A stretch of DNA of 64,000 bases from Iodobacter sp025352645 (GCF_033446605.1 NZ_JAWQUO010000013.1:71951-135950), one strand, 5' to 3'; counted from the stretch's first letter, positions 45,924 through 54,266 are shown. The notes: a model not told the origin generated them from the sequence alone. Made by a program: numbers and translations.

Positions 45924-46428
45924 ATAACTCCCTGTGTATCTCTTTGATTGGAATGAACAGCGTAGGGTGCTCAAAACTCAGACATAAAAACTACATGCCA
46001 ACAGGTATGGGTTTTTTGCCCGATTATTTTTATAAGGAGAGAAGTGTTTGAAACGACTTACATTGCTTTTTTATGTAGTAAGCTGTGTGAATAATAACAA
46101 ATAATGCCAGCGCGTCCAGATGTTGTGAGCATAAGCTATTAATTTGTCTCTCTTTTGCAGCAGTCTTATCTAGTCCTTGCCTAAGAACTGCATATTTCCA
46201 TGGCTGACCGTGTTGATGTAATTGTTTGAAATAACAGAATAAATCTAAAGTGAAGTGTTTTTTTGATGCCGCTTACATAAATTGCATGTGGCGAGGTGGG
46301 CTATAGCTGTTTAGCTTTGGCTCAGATTTTACGGCTGAAATTTAAATTTTTGCTTGTGTGGGCGGCAGAATTAATCTAGAATCCGCTCTCTCTGATCTTG
46401 CTGAACAAGCAAATTAGTTAAAAGCGCT
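45924..46428. other. Non-coding stretch upstream of the PEP-CTERM gene
   Basis: About 500 bp, AT-rich, without a supported gene. It must hold the promoter of the PEP-CTERM/subtilase operon (minus) and of tRNA-Val (plus). A TATAAAAAT-like stretch on the minus strand near 46033 is a possible -10. An AAGGAGAGAAG site at 46036 is followed only by a 16-codon frame, which I do not call. Confidence 0.5.
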
Positions 46429-46505
46429 AGGGTTGTAGCTCAGTTGGTTAGAGCGTTTGGTCGACATCCAAGAGGTCGTGAGTTCGAATCTCACCAACCC
46501 TACCA
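46429..46505 (+). tRNA. tRNA-Val (GAC) with C33
   Basis: 77 nt including CCA. Acceptor AGGGTTG / CAACCCT, D-arm AGCTCAGTTGGTTAGAGC, anticodon stem TTTGG / CCAAG and T-arm GTGAGTTCGAATCTCAC all pair. The anticodon loop is TCGACAT, so the anticodon is GAC (Val), but position 33 is C instead of the nearly universal U. Otherwise it looks functional. Confidence 0.9.
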
Positions 46506-46561
46506 AAAAAAATTCAATAGGTATGATTGTGAAATTTAAGTCATATCTGCATCAGATGGAG

Positions 46562-46627
46562 TTAAGCCCCATGGATCGAACTAGCACCACTGCAGAGTGA
46601 TTCTAGCGGCGAGTGCGTGGGGCTTGA
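46562..46627 (+). ncRNA. Structured RNA element between tRNA-Val and thrS
   Basis: A closing stem of about 12 bp (46562-46573 with 46616-46627; core AAGCCCC / GGGGCTT) encloses CTAG / CTAG (46581-46584 with 46603-46606) and a CACT-GCAG-AGTG hairpin. A strong terminator follows 5 bp later. It may be a small RNA or the thrS leader; no known family is recognised. Confidence 0.5.
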
Positions 46628-46632
46628 TTTAT

Positions 46633-46663
46633 AAAAAGTGCGGCGTAAGCCGCACTTTTTTTT
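46633..46663 (+). terminator. Strong terminator upstream of thrS
   Basis: Perfect 12-bp stem AAAAAGTGCGGC / GCCGCACTTTTT with a GTAA tetraloop and a T run of eight. It ends the tRNA-Val/structured RNA unit, or attenuates thrS. Confidence 0.92.
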
Positions 46664-46741
46664 CGTTCATTTTTTACGGCTTCTGTTACTCTTTTAGAAA
46701 GCATTTCAACCCTTCTCTTAACGCGCAGCACAGGACAAACT

Positions 46742-48646
46742 ATGCCTATCGTGACCCTGCCAGACGGCTCTGAACGACAATTCGACGCCCCGCTTACCGT
46801 GGGTGATGTAGCTGCTAGTATCGGTGCGGGTCTTGCGCGCGCCGCTTTGGCTGGGAAGGTGGATGGCACCTTGGTCGACACCAGTTACTTGATCGATAAA
46901 GACGTTCAGCTCGCCATTATTACCGATAAAGATAGCGACGGCTTAGAGGTGATTCGTCACTCTACCGCTCACTTGCTGGCTCATGCGGTAAAGCAGCTGT
47001 TCCCTGACGCTCAAGTCACCATCGGCCCTGTGATTGAGAACGGCTTCTATTACGACTTCGCTTATAAACGCCCATTTACTCCTGAAGATTTGCTCGCAAT
47101 CGAAAAGAAAATGAGTGAATTGGCTAAAAAGGATATCCCTGTTGAGCGTTATGAGTTGTCTCGTGATGATGCAGTGGCTTACTTTAAATCCATTGGCGAG
47201 GCTTATAAGGCTGAAATTATCGAGTCAATTCCTGCCGATCAAGCGCTGAGCTTGTATCGCGAAGGTGATTTCACTGATCTTTGCCGTGGCCCGCATGTGC
47301 CATCTACAGCTAAGTTAAAAGTATTTAAACTAATGAAGGTAGCGGGCGCTTACTGGCGTGGCGATAGTAAAAATGAAATGCTGACCCGCATCTATGGCAC
47401 TGCATGGGCTAAAAAAGATGAGCTGGAGCAGTACTTGCATATGTTGGAAGAGTCAGAAAAGCGCGATCACCGTAAAATCGGCAAGCAGCTTGATTTGTTT
47501 CATATGCAAGAAGAAGCTCCAGGTATGGTGTTTTGGCATCCTAAGGGCTGGGCACTGTGGCAGACGATTGAACAATATATGCGTAAGAAGCTTGATCAGC
47601 ATGGCTATCAGGAAATTCGTACCCCGATGGTGATGGATCGCTCCTTGTGGGAGAAGTCTGGCCACTGGGAAAACTACCACGATGCAATGTTCACTACAGA
47701 GTCAGAAAAACGCGATTACGCGGTAAAACCGATGAATTGCCCAGGACATATTCAAGTCTTTAATCAAGGCCTGCGCTCCTATCGTGATTTACCATTGCGT
47801 TTTTCAGAGTTTGGCTCTTGCCATCGTAATGAGCCATCGGGCTCTTTGCACGGCATTATGCGCGTGCGCGGCTTTGTGCAAGATGACGCACATATTTTCT
47901 GTACCGAAGAGCAAGTGCAGTCAGAAGCCGCATCATTTATTGATTTGCTGCAAGAGGTCTATGCTGACTTTGGCTTTAATGAAATTTTGGTGAAGCTTTC
48001 CACTCGTCCGGAAAAACGTGTTGGCACAGAAGAAAGCTGGGATCATGCCGAGGCTGCATTGGCCGCTGCACTTGATTCTAAAGGCTTGGCTTTCGAGTAT
48101 CAGCCAGGTGAAGGTGCCTTTTATGGCCCCAAAATTGAATTTTCATTAAAAGATTGTCTAGGTCGAGTGTGGCAATGTGGTACTTTACAGATCGATCCTA
48201 ATTTGCCTGAGCGTTTAGGTGCTGAGTATGTTGGGGTTGATAACGCAAAACACCGTCCTTTGATGCTGCACCGCGCAGTATTAGGCTCGATGGAGCGTTT
48301 TATTGGTATTCTTATCGAAAATCACGCTGGTGCTTTCCCTGTTTGGCTAGCACCAACGCAGCTTGTGGTACTGAATATTTCGGATGCACAGCGTGAATAT
48401 GCCGTAGAAGTGACCGAAAAACTCAAGTCTCTTGGTTTTAGAGCTCAAGCGGACTTGAGAAATGAGAAGATTACCTATAAAATTCGGGAGCATAGTCTGC
48501 AACGTCTTCCTTATCAGCTAATTATTGGTGATAAAGAGAAAGAGGCAGGCCTAGTGGCCGTGCGTAGCCGTACTGGTGAAGACTTAGGGCAGTTAACGAT
48601 TGAAGCGCTCGTTGAGCGTCTAAAATCAGAAATGCCTCAGCTTTAA
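46742..48646 (+). CDS. thrS: Threonyl-tRNA synthetase
   Basis: A 634-residue class II synthetase with an N-terminal TGS domain (PIVTLPDGSERQF), the editing domain (HSTAHLLAHAVKQLFP with zinc-like HxxxH, residues about 75-85), the catalytic core with motif 2 RNEPSGSLHGIMRVRGF and motif 3 near LHRAVLGSMERFIGIL, and the anticodon-binding domain. It heads the thrS-infC-rpmI-rplT-pheST-ihfA cluster. Confidence 0.97.
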   Translation: MPIVTLPDGSERQFDAPLTVGDVAASIGAGLARAALAGKVDGTLVDTSYLIDKDVQLAIITDKDSDGLEVIRHSTAHLLAHAVKQLFPDAQVTIGPVIENGFYYDFAYKRPFTPEDLLAIEKKMSELAKKDIPVERYELSRDDAVAYFKSIGEAYKAEIIESIPADQALSLYREGDFTDLCRGPHVPSTAKLKVFKLMKVAGAYWRGDSKNEMLTRIYGTAWAKKDELEQYLHMLEESEKRDHRKIGKQLDLFHMQEEAPGMVFWHPKGWALWQTIEQYMRKKLDQHGYQEIRTPMVMDRSLWEKSGHWENYHDAMFTTESEKRDYAVKPMNCPGHIQVFNQGLRSYRDLPLRFSEFGSCHRNEPSGSLHGIMRVRGFVQDDAHIFCTEEQVQSEAASFIDLLQEVYADFGFNEILVKLSTRPEKRVGTEESWDHAEAALAAALDSKGLAFEYQPGEGAFYGPKIEFSLKDCLGRVWQCGTLQIDPNLPERLGAEYVGVDNAKHRPLMLHRAVLGSMERFIGILIENHAGAFPVWLAPTQLVVLNISDAQREYAVEVTEKLKSLGFRAQADLRNEKITYKIREHSLQRLPYQLIIGDKEKEAGLVAVRSRTGEDLGQLTIEALVERLKSEMPQL

Positions 48647-48694
48647 CCTATGGCCGTCGCACGGTTTTGATTTTGAACGACTTGGAGAATCACA

Positions 48695-49222
48695 ATAGCT
48701 TCTCAGGATAAAGAACCACGGATTAACGGTGAAATCACCGCCCGTGAGTTACGTTTGCAGGGTGTGGATGGCGAGCAGCTTGGTATCGTCAGCCTTTCCG
48801 AGGCTTTGGCTCTGGCCGAAGAGGCCAATGTTGATCTGGTGGAAATCGCACCAACAGCACAGCCGCCTGTTTGCCGCATTATGGATTACGGCAAATTTAA
48901 GTATCAGGACTCGAAAAAGAAACACGCCGCCAAGCAGAACCAGAAGCAGGTCCAGGTCAAGGAAATTAAATTCCGTCCAGGTACTGACGAGAACGATTAC
49001 CAGATCAAACTGCGTAATCTGACTCGTTTCCTTGCCGAGGGCGATAAAGCAAAGATTACTTTGCGTTTCCGTGGTCGTGAAATGGCTCACCAAGAAATCG
49101 GTATGGCTCAGCTGAAACGTGTTGAAGCTGATCTGGGCGATTTGGTTGTGGTTGAGCAGTATCCGCGTCTGGAAGGGCGTCAAATGGTGATGATGTTGGC
49201 TCCTAAAAAGAAAGCCATCTAA
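48695..49222 (+). CDS. infC: Translation initiation factor IF-3
   Basis: A 175-residue factor that keeps 30S subunits free and proofreads start codons. KEPRINGEITARELRL opens the N-domain, then a Lys-rich linker, then KEIKFRPGTDENDYQIKLRN of the C-domain. The only way to include the conserved N-terminus is to start at ATA 48695, which has GGAG 7 bp upstream. An in-frame TGA stands at 48674 and no ATG/GTG/TTG lies between. A rare start codon on infC is the known basis of IF-3 autoregulation (AUU in E. coli). Confidence 0.95.
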   Translation: MASQDKEPRINGEITARELRLQGVDGEQLGIVSLSEALALAEEANVDLVEIAPTAQPPVCRIMDYGKFKYQDSKKKHAAKQNQKQVQVKEIKFRPGTDENDYQIKLRNLTRFLAEGDKAKITLRFRGREMAHQEIGMAQLKRVEADLGDLVVVEQYPRLEGRQMVMMLAPKKKAI

Positions 49223-49250
49223 TTCCATTTGCAAAAAATGACCGGGCTAG

Positions 49251-49345
49251 CGGCTGCGTCTGGCAAGGTTGATTGTTTTTAAAGTCAGCCAGCAGCCGTA
49301 ATAAAAACGTGGTGGCAGGTATTAAGTGCAAAGCGGGTAACCGCT
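49251..49345 (+). promoter_or_regulatory. rpmI-rplT leader structures
   Basis: The 166-bp gap between infC and rpmI holds an 11-bp stem (CGGCTG...CTGGC at 49251-49264 with GCCAGCAGCCG at 49288-49298, 3-nt bulge) and a hairpin AGCGG-GTAA-CCGCT (49332-49345). In E. coli, L20 represses rpmI-rplT by binding folds in this region, so an L20 operator is plausible. Confidence 0.45.
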
Positions 49346-49388
49346 ATGGCGCCTGTCGCCCTATCTAACTCAGTAGTAGGAGTTCATC

Positions 49389-49586
49389 ATGCCTAAGATG
49401 AAGACCAAGAGCGGCGCTAAAAAGCGCTTCAAGGTTCTCGGTGGTGGTGGCGTTAAGCGTAGTCACGCTTTCAAGCGTCACATCTTGACCAAGAAAACCA
49501 CTAAGACTAAGCGCCAGCTGCGCGGTACAAGCATGGTCGATCCGTCGAACATGCCTTCTGTCCGTGCAATGTTGCCCTACGCATAA
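49389..49586 (+). CDS. rpmI: 50S ribosomal protein L35
   Basis: 65 residues, highly basic, starting PKMKTKSGAKKRFKV, the L35 signature. TAGGAG lies 6-7 bp before the ATG. Co-transcribed with rplT 16 bp downstream. Confidence 0.97.
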   Translation: MPKMKTKSGAKKRFKVLGGGGVKRSHAFKRHILTKKTTKTKRQLRGTSMVDPSNMPSVRAMLPYA

Positions 49587-49602
49587 CTAAAGGAAAAGAC
49601 TC

Positions 49603-49962
49603 ATGCCTCGCGTTAAACGTGGTGTTACAGCTCGTGCCCGTCATAAGAAAATCATCGCTCTGGCCAAAGGCTATCGTGGTCGTCGTAAAAATGTCTATCG
49701 TGTAGCCAAACAGGCTGTCATGAAGGCAGGTCAATACGCTTACCGTGACCGTCGTCAGAAAAAGCGTCAGTTCCGTCGCCTATGGATTGCGCGTATCAAC
49801 GCTGCATCCCGTGAGTGCGGTCTGGCCTACAGCCGTTTCATGAACGGTCTGAAGAAAGCTGGTATTGAAGTTGACCGTAAGGTTCTCGCTGATATGGCTA
49901 TTTTTGACAAACCGGCTTTTGCCCAGTTTGTTGAAGTAGCTAAGGCGAAATTAGCCGCCTAA
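49603..49962 (+). CDS. rplT: 50S ribosomal protein L20
   Basis: 119 residues, with a basic N-terminal extension (PRVKRGVTARARHKK) and the globular C-domain (WIARINAASRECGLAYSRFM). An early assembly protein of the 50S subunit and, in other bacteria, repressor of its own operon. Confidence 0.97.
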   Translation: MPRVKRGVTARARHKKIIALAKGYRGRRKNVYRVAKQAVMKAGQYAYRDRRQKKRQFRRLWIARINAASRECGLAYSRFMNGLKKAGIEVDRKVLADMAIFDKPAFAQFVEVAKAKLAA

Positions 49963-49981
49963 TCGGCTGGTCGACAAGAGG

Positions 49982-50038
49982 GGGAGGCTTCTGGCCTCCC
50001 TTTTTTATTCCTTTGGTTTAACCAAAGGGCTGCTTTTT
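49982..50038 (+). terminator. Tandem terminator-like hairpins before pheS
   Basis: First stem GGGAGGC / GCCTCCC followed by six T (to 50006); second arms CCTTTGGTT / AACCAAAGG (50010-50028) followed by CTGCTTTTTC. They end rplT transcripts or attenuate pheST. Confidence 0.75.
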
Positions 50039-50101
50039 CTGACTGTCTTAATTGATGCGTCAGCTTGAGCAAAACAATTTGCCTGAGATTGCCGCAAGAT
50101 C

Positions 50102-51088
50102 ATGGTTGATAACGTACAAGCGATTCTGGAAAAAGGCTTGGCTGCATTAAATGCAACCAATGACCCGAACGAACTTGAAAATGCCAAGGCGCAATTTATT
50201 GGCAAGCAGGGCGAGATTTCTGCGCTCTTAAAACAGTTAGCCACCTTGCCACCCGAAGAAAAAAAATCTTTTGGTGCAATCGTTAATCAGGCTAAGCAAG
50301 CATTTGAAGCCTCGCTTAATGCGCGTAGAGAATCTATTGCTCAAGATAAGCTGGCTAAGCAATTAGCGGCTGAAGCCTTAGATATCACCTTGCCTGGCCG
50401 TGGGCTGGCTGGTGGTGGCTTGCACCCAGTAACACTGGTGCGTCAGCGTATAGAAACGCTATTCCACTCTATGGGTTTCGCTGTGGCTGATGGCCCCGAA
50501 ATCGAAACAGATTTTTATAATTTTGAAGCCTTGAATCTGCCGCCAGATCATCCTGCTCGCGGTATGGCAGACACCTTTTACGTGGAAGGTGGTGAAGTAT
50601 TGCGCACGCATACTTCCCCTATTCAAGCGCGTTATATGGAAAGCCATGAGCCGCCGATTAAGATTATCGCGCCGGGTCGTGTTTACCGTGTTGATTCTGA
50701 TGCTACGCACTCGCCGATGTTCCATCAGATGGAAGGCCTGTGGGTTGATCAAGATGTTTCATTTACCGATTTAAAAAGTGTGATTGTCAGCTTTCTGCGC
50801 CAGTTCTTTGAGCGTGATGATCTGGAAGTGCGCTTTCGCCCTTCATTCTTCCCGTTTACCGAGCCTTCCGCCGAGATCGATGTAAAGTGGTCTAAAGGTT
50901 GGATGGAAGTGGGGGGCTGCGGCATGGTGCATCCTAATGTACTAAAAAATGTCGGTATTGATAGCGAGAAATTCACAGGCTTTGCCTTTGGTATTGGTCT
51001 AGATCGTTTTGCAATGCTGTATTACGGCGTGAATGATTTGCGCCTCTTCTTCGAGAACGATATTTCCTTCCTCGAGCAGTTCAAGTAA
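50102..51088 (+). CDS. pheS: Phenylalanyl-tRNA synthetase alpha subunit
   Basis: 328 residues: N-terminal coiled coil (about 1-85, binding tRNA), then the class II core with motif 2 RVYRVDSDATHSPMFHQMEG and motif 3 GFAFGIGLDRFAML. It forms an (alpha-beta)2 enzyme with PheT. The ATG at 50102 gives a normal length. Confidence 0.97.
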   Translation: MVDNVQAILEKGLAALNATNDPNELENAKAQFIGKQGEISALLKQLATLPPEEKKSFGAIVNQAKQAFEASLNARRESIAQDKLAKQLAAEALDITLPGRGLAGGGLHPVTLVRQRIETLFHSMGFAVADGPEIETDFYNFEALNLPPDHPARGMADTFYVEGGEVLRTHTSPIQARYMESHEPPIKIIAPGRVYRVDSDATHSPMFHQMEGLWVDQDVSFTDLKSVIVSFLRQFFERDDLEVRFRPSFFPFTEPSAEIDVKWSKGWMEVGGCGMVHPNVLKNVGIDSEKFTGFAFGIGLDRFAMLYYGVNDLRLFFENDISFLEQFK

Positions 51089-51112
51089 TTGCTGCTGTTT
51101 AAAAAAGGAGTG

Positions 51113-51141
51113 CAGCTAAAGCGTAATACTTGCTTTAGCTG
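51113..51141 (+). promoter_or_regulatory. pheS-pheT intercistronic hairpin
   Basis: A perfect 10-bp stem CAGCTAAAGC / GCTTTAGCTG with a 9-nt loop, followed by GACTTGGCTTTTTC. It could stop part of the transcripts or tune pheT translation. Confidence 0.5.
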
Positions 51142-51194
51142 ACTTGGCTTTTTCTAGCGGATGTTTAATTCTCCGCGTGTCGTGGGTGCGAGTG

Positions 51195-53549
51195 ATGAAA
51201 TTTTCTGAACAGTGGTTGCGTAGCTGGGTTAACCCAGCACTAAATTCTGAGCAACTGGCGCATTTATTAACGATGGCCGGTTTAGAAGTAGAAGAAAATG
51301 ACCCTGCAGCGCCTGAGTTTACTCAAGTGTTTGTGGCAGAGGTGCTGTCTGTTACTAAGCATGAAAATGCTGACAAACTCAATGTTTGTACTGTAAATGT
51401 GGGTGAAGCTGAGCCACTGCAAATTGTATGTGGCGCACCGAATGTGGCCCCAGGTATTAAAGTGCCTTGCGCCCGAGTTGGTGCGGCCTTGCCTGGCGAT
51501 TTTAATATCAAAAAAGCTAAAGTTCGTGGGGTTGAGTCTTTTGGCATGCTCTGCTCGGGTGACGAATTAGGCATGCCCAGCGATGTAGATGGCTTAATGA
51601 TTTTGCCTAGCGATGCGCCTATTGGCATGTCGATTCGCGAATATTTACAGCTTAATGATCGCTTGCTGACATTAAAGCTCACGCCAAATCGCACGGATTG
51701 TTTATCCATTAAAGGCATTGCCCGTGAAGTGGCGGCTTTAACGGATGCAGCTCTCACATCTGTGGAAACACCAGCAGTCGTACCTTGTTGTGATGACGTG
51801 ATCTCCGTGGCATTAAATGCAGATGCCGCTTGCCCACGCTACGCTGGTCGTGTGATCAAAAATGTAAACCAAGCTGCCGCTACCCCAGATTGGATGAAAC
51901 AACGCTTAGAGCGTTCGGGTTTACGCTCGATCTCGGCGATTGTTGATGTAACTAATTATGTGTTGCTAGAGCTTGGTCAGCCTATGCATGCTTTTGATGC
52001 AGATAAGCTAGAAGGCGGTATTCAGGCTCGTTTTGCTAAGCCTGGCGAAAAGATTACGCTGCTCAATGAAAAAGAGCTAACGCTTGAAGCCGATATGCTG
52101 GTGATTGCGGATAGCGTGAAGCCTTTAGCGCTGGCTGGCATTATGGGCGGCTTAGATTCTGCTGTAGTCGCTGGCACACGCCATATCTTTTTAGAATCAG
52201 CCTTCTTTGCACCTAGTGTCATTACTGGGCGCTCACGCCGCGTTGGTTTTAGCTCAGATAGCTCGCATCGTTTTGAGCGTGGCATTGATTTTGCTAATGT
52301 GCTGAATGCGCTTGAGCGTGCCAGCCAACTGATTATTGAAATTTGTGGTGGTGAAGCCGGCCCAGTTACAGAAGCTGTGGCAGAGCTGCCAGCACGCCCA
52401 GCTGTGGCATTGCGTGTATCGCGCGTGGCCAAGGTGTTGGGCATTTCTTTATCTGCTGATGAAATCCTTGCGCTGCTGGCACGTTTGGCCTTGCCAACGT
52501 CAGTGGCAGGCGATGTTATTACCGTAACCCCGCCGTCGTTCCGTTTCGATATTGTGATTGAAGAAGATTTAATCGAAGAAATTGCCCGCCTATTTGGCTA
52601 CGACAATATCCCCGTTGCGCCATCTGCATCACGTCAGGTGATGCTGCCGCAGCCGGGCAATCTTCGAGCAACTTCTGCTTTGAAAAAATTAATGGTTTCT
52701 CGAGATTATTTCGAAGCGATCAGCTACGCCTTTGTTGAAGAAAAATGGGAAGCAGATTTTGCGGGTAATACCAGCCCGATTAAATTGCTAAACCCAATCT
52801 CCAGCCAAATGAGTGTAATGCGCTCTAGCCTATTTGGCGGTTTGATCTCAGCCTTGCAAGGCAATATCAAACGCAAGCAAGAGCGTGTACGCCTGTTTGA
52901 ATTGGCTCGCGTATTTCATGGCAAGGACGCCAGCGCTCAGCCAGAAAAACTAGCTGGTTTAGCTTGGGGGCATCGCACTGCAGAGCAGTGGGCTAGCGCT
53001 AAGCAACAAATTGATTTTTATGATGTAAAAGCCGATGTAGAAGTATTGCTTGCTCCATGCCAAGCAGAATTCCGCCGTGCCGACCATCCAGCCCTACATC
53101 CTGGCCGCGCTGCCGAAGTGTTGTTAAACGGCGTCGTGGTTGGTGTGATTGGCGAGCTGCATCCTAAATGGGTGCAATCGTACGATTTAGGCACAGCGCC
53201 AGTCTTGTTTGAATTGGATGTAGCTGCACTTGTAAGCGTTGAACAGCTTACAGCGAAGCCTGTATCCAAACTACAAGTTGTTCGCCGTGACCTTGCCTTG
53301 CTGGTAGATGAAAGCTTGTCTGTGGCAACACTACAAGCCGCCTTCACCAATCTGAATAACCCGCTCCTTATAGCATCGGAAGTGTTCGATGTCTACCGAG
53401 GAAAAGGCGTTCCAGAGGGTAAAAAAAGCCTTGCTTTCAAGATGTTAATGCAAGATACTCACAAAACTCTTACTGATGAGGAAGTCGACGCCGTTGTCGC
53501 GGATATGCTCCGTGCCGCTGAAGTAAACGGTGCGACGTTGAGAGTCTAA
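51195..53549 (+). CDS. pheT: Phenylalanyl-tRNA synthetase beta subunit
   Basis: 784 residues: N-terminal EMAP/OB domain (about 40-150), B3/B4 editing domain, B5, catalytic-like core and a C-terminal ferredoxin-fold anticodon-binding domain (about 690-784). It starts MKFSEQWLRSWVNP at ATG 51195; the longer frame from TTG 51144 was rejected. The TAA overlaps a possible start of ihfA. Confidence 0.96.
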   Translation: MKFSEQWLRSWVNPALNSEQLAHLLTMAGLEVEENDPAAPEFTQVFVAEVLSVTKHENADKLNVCTVNVGEAEPLQIVCGAPNVAPGIKVPCARVGAALPGDFNIKKAKVRGVESFGMLCSGDELGMPSDVDGLMILPSDAPIGMSIREYLQLNDRLLTLKLTPNRTDCLSIKGIAREVAALTDAALTSVETPAVVPCCDDVISVALNADAACPRYAGRVIKNVNQAAATPDWMKQRLERSGLRSISAIVDVTNYVLLELGQPMHAFDADKLEGGIQARFAKPGEKITLLNEKELTLEADMLVIADSVKPLALAGIMGGLDSAVVAGTRHIFLESAFFAPSVITGRSRRVGFSSDSSHRFERGIDFANVLNALERASQLIIEICGGEAGPVTEAVAELPARPAVALRVSRVAKVLGISLSADEILALLARLALPTSVAGDVITVTPPSFRFDIVIEEDLIEEIARLFGYDNIPVAPSASRQVMLPQPGNLRATSALKKLMVSRDYFEAISYAFVEEKWEADFAGNTSPIKLLNPISSQMSVMRSSLFGGLISALQGNIKRKQERVRLFELARVFHGKDASAQPEKLAGLAWGHRTAEQWASAKQQIDFYDVKADVEVLLAPCQAEFRRADHPALHPGRAAEVLLNGVVVGVIGELHPKWVQSYDLGTAPVLFELDVAALVSVEQLTAKPVSKLQVVRRDLALLVDESLSVATLQAAFTNLNNPLLIASEVFDVYRGKGVPEGKKSLAFKMLMQDTHKTLTDEEVDAVVADMLRAAEVNGATLRV

Positions 53550-53578
53550 TGCTAATGCAGTATACCCCCCCTACTATG

Positions 53579-53896
53579 ATGACACTTACTAAAGCTGACT
53601 TAGCGGATATGTTGTTCGATAAGGTTGGCTTGAATAAGCGTGAAGCGAAAGACATGGTCGAAGCCTTCTTCGAGGAAATCCGCACGTCCCTTTCTGAGGG
53701 CGATTCGGTAAAACTCTCCGGCTTTGGCAATTTTCAGCTCAGAGACAAGCCACAACGTCCTGGGCGCAATCCTAAAACAGGCGAAGAAATCCCCATCTCC
53801 GCACGGCGCGTGGTTACCTTTCACGCCAGTCAAAAGCTGAAGGGAATGGTCGAAAGTCACTATGCAAAGCACCAGCCTCGTCATACCGACCAGTGA
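53579..53896 (+). CDS. ihfA: Integration host factor alpha subunit
   Basis: A 105-residue DNA-bending protein of the HU/IHF family. The beta-arm with RPGRNPKTGEEIPISARRVV, Pro at the arm tip and SGFGNFQLRDK are typical. By homology it begins MTLTKADL at ATG 53579 (or 53576), but no ribosome-binding site stands there. ATGs at 53549 and 53555 sit after GAGAG and are coupled to the pheT stop, so the protein may carry ten extra residues. IHF is also the usual cofactor of phage integrases such as the one downstream. Confidence 0.93.
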   Translation: MTLTKADLADMLFDKVGLNKREAKDMVEAFFEEIRTSLSEGDSVKLSGFGNFQLRDKPQRPGRNPKTGEEIPISARRVVTFHASQKLKGMVESHYAKHQPRHTDQ

Positions 53897-54227
53897 TCTA
53901 CCCTCTATCCCAGCTAAACGCTACTTCACCATTGGTGAAGTAAGCGAGCTGTGCGGGGTAAAACCGCATGTGCTGCGTTACTGGGAGCAGGAGTTCACGC
54001 AATTAAAGCCCGTAAAGCGGCGCGGCAATCGGCGTTACTATCAGCACCATGAAGTACTATTGGTGCGTCGAATCCGCTCACTACTTTATGAACAAGGCTT
54101 TACCATCAGCGGTGCCCGCAACCAACTATCCACACTTCGAGCAGAAGGGGATAGTAGAGGTGAGGGCACCACAGTGACAGAATTGCGTCATGAATTAGAA
54201 GCACTACTTGCGTGGCTGGATGACTAG
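53862..54227 (+). CDS. MerR-family transcriptional regulator
   Basis: 121 residues with a MerR winged helix (residues about 20-88; YFTIGEVSELCGVKPHVLRYWE, then RGNRRYY) and a short C-terminal helix without metal-binding Cys. This type regularly follows ihfA in proteobacteria; its effector is unknown. It overlaps the end of ihfA by 35 bp in another frame. Confidence 0.88.
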   Translation: MQSTSLVIPTSDLPSIPAKRYFTIGEVSELCGVKPHVLRYWEQEFTQLKPVKRRGNRRYYQHHEVLLVRRIRSLLYEQGFTISGARNQLSTLRAEGDSRGEGTTVTELRHELEALLAWLDD

Positions 54228-54247
54228 CCAAGCAAGGGGCCGTAAGA

Positions 54248-54253
54248 TATAAT
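54248..54253 (+). promoter_or_regulatory. -10 element of tRNA-Pro
   Basis: TATAAT 14 bp before the tRNA-Pro gene, followed by the G/C-rich CGTCCC (discriminator-like), as usual for stable RNA promoters. Confidence 0.55.
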
Positions 54254-54266
54254 GCGTCCCTGAGTT

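Noticed and set aside
46036..46095. Short frame with AAGGAGAGAAG in front (16 codons)
   Set aside because: Too short and without protein character; the ribosome-binding match is probably chance in an AT-rich stretch.
46562..46663. T-box riboswitch ahead of thrS
   Set aside because: The fold lacks the T-box sequence and the Stem I layout, and T-boxes are not expected in betaproteobacteria.
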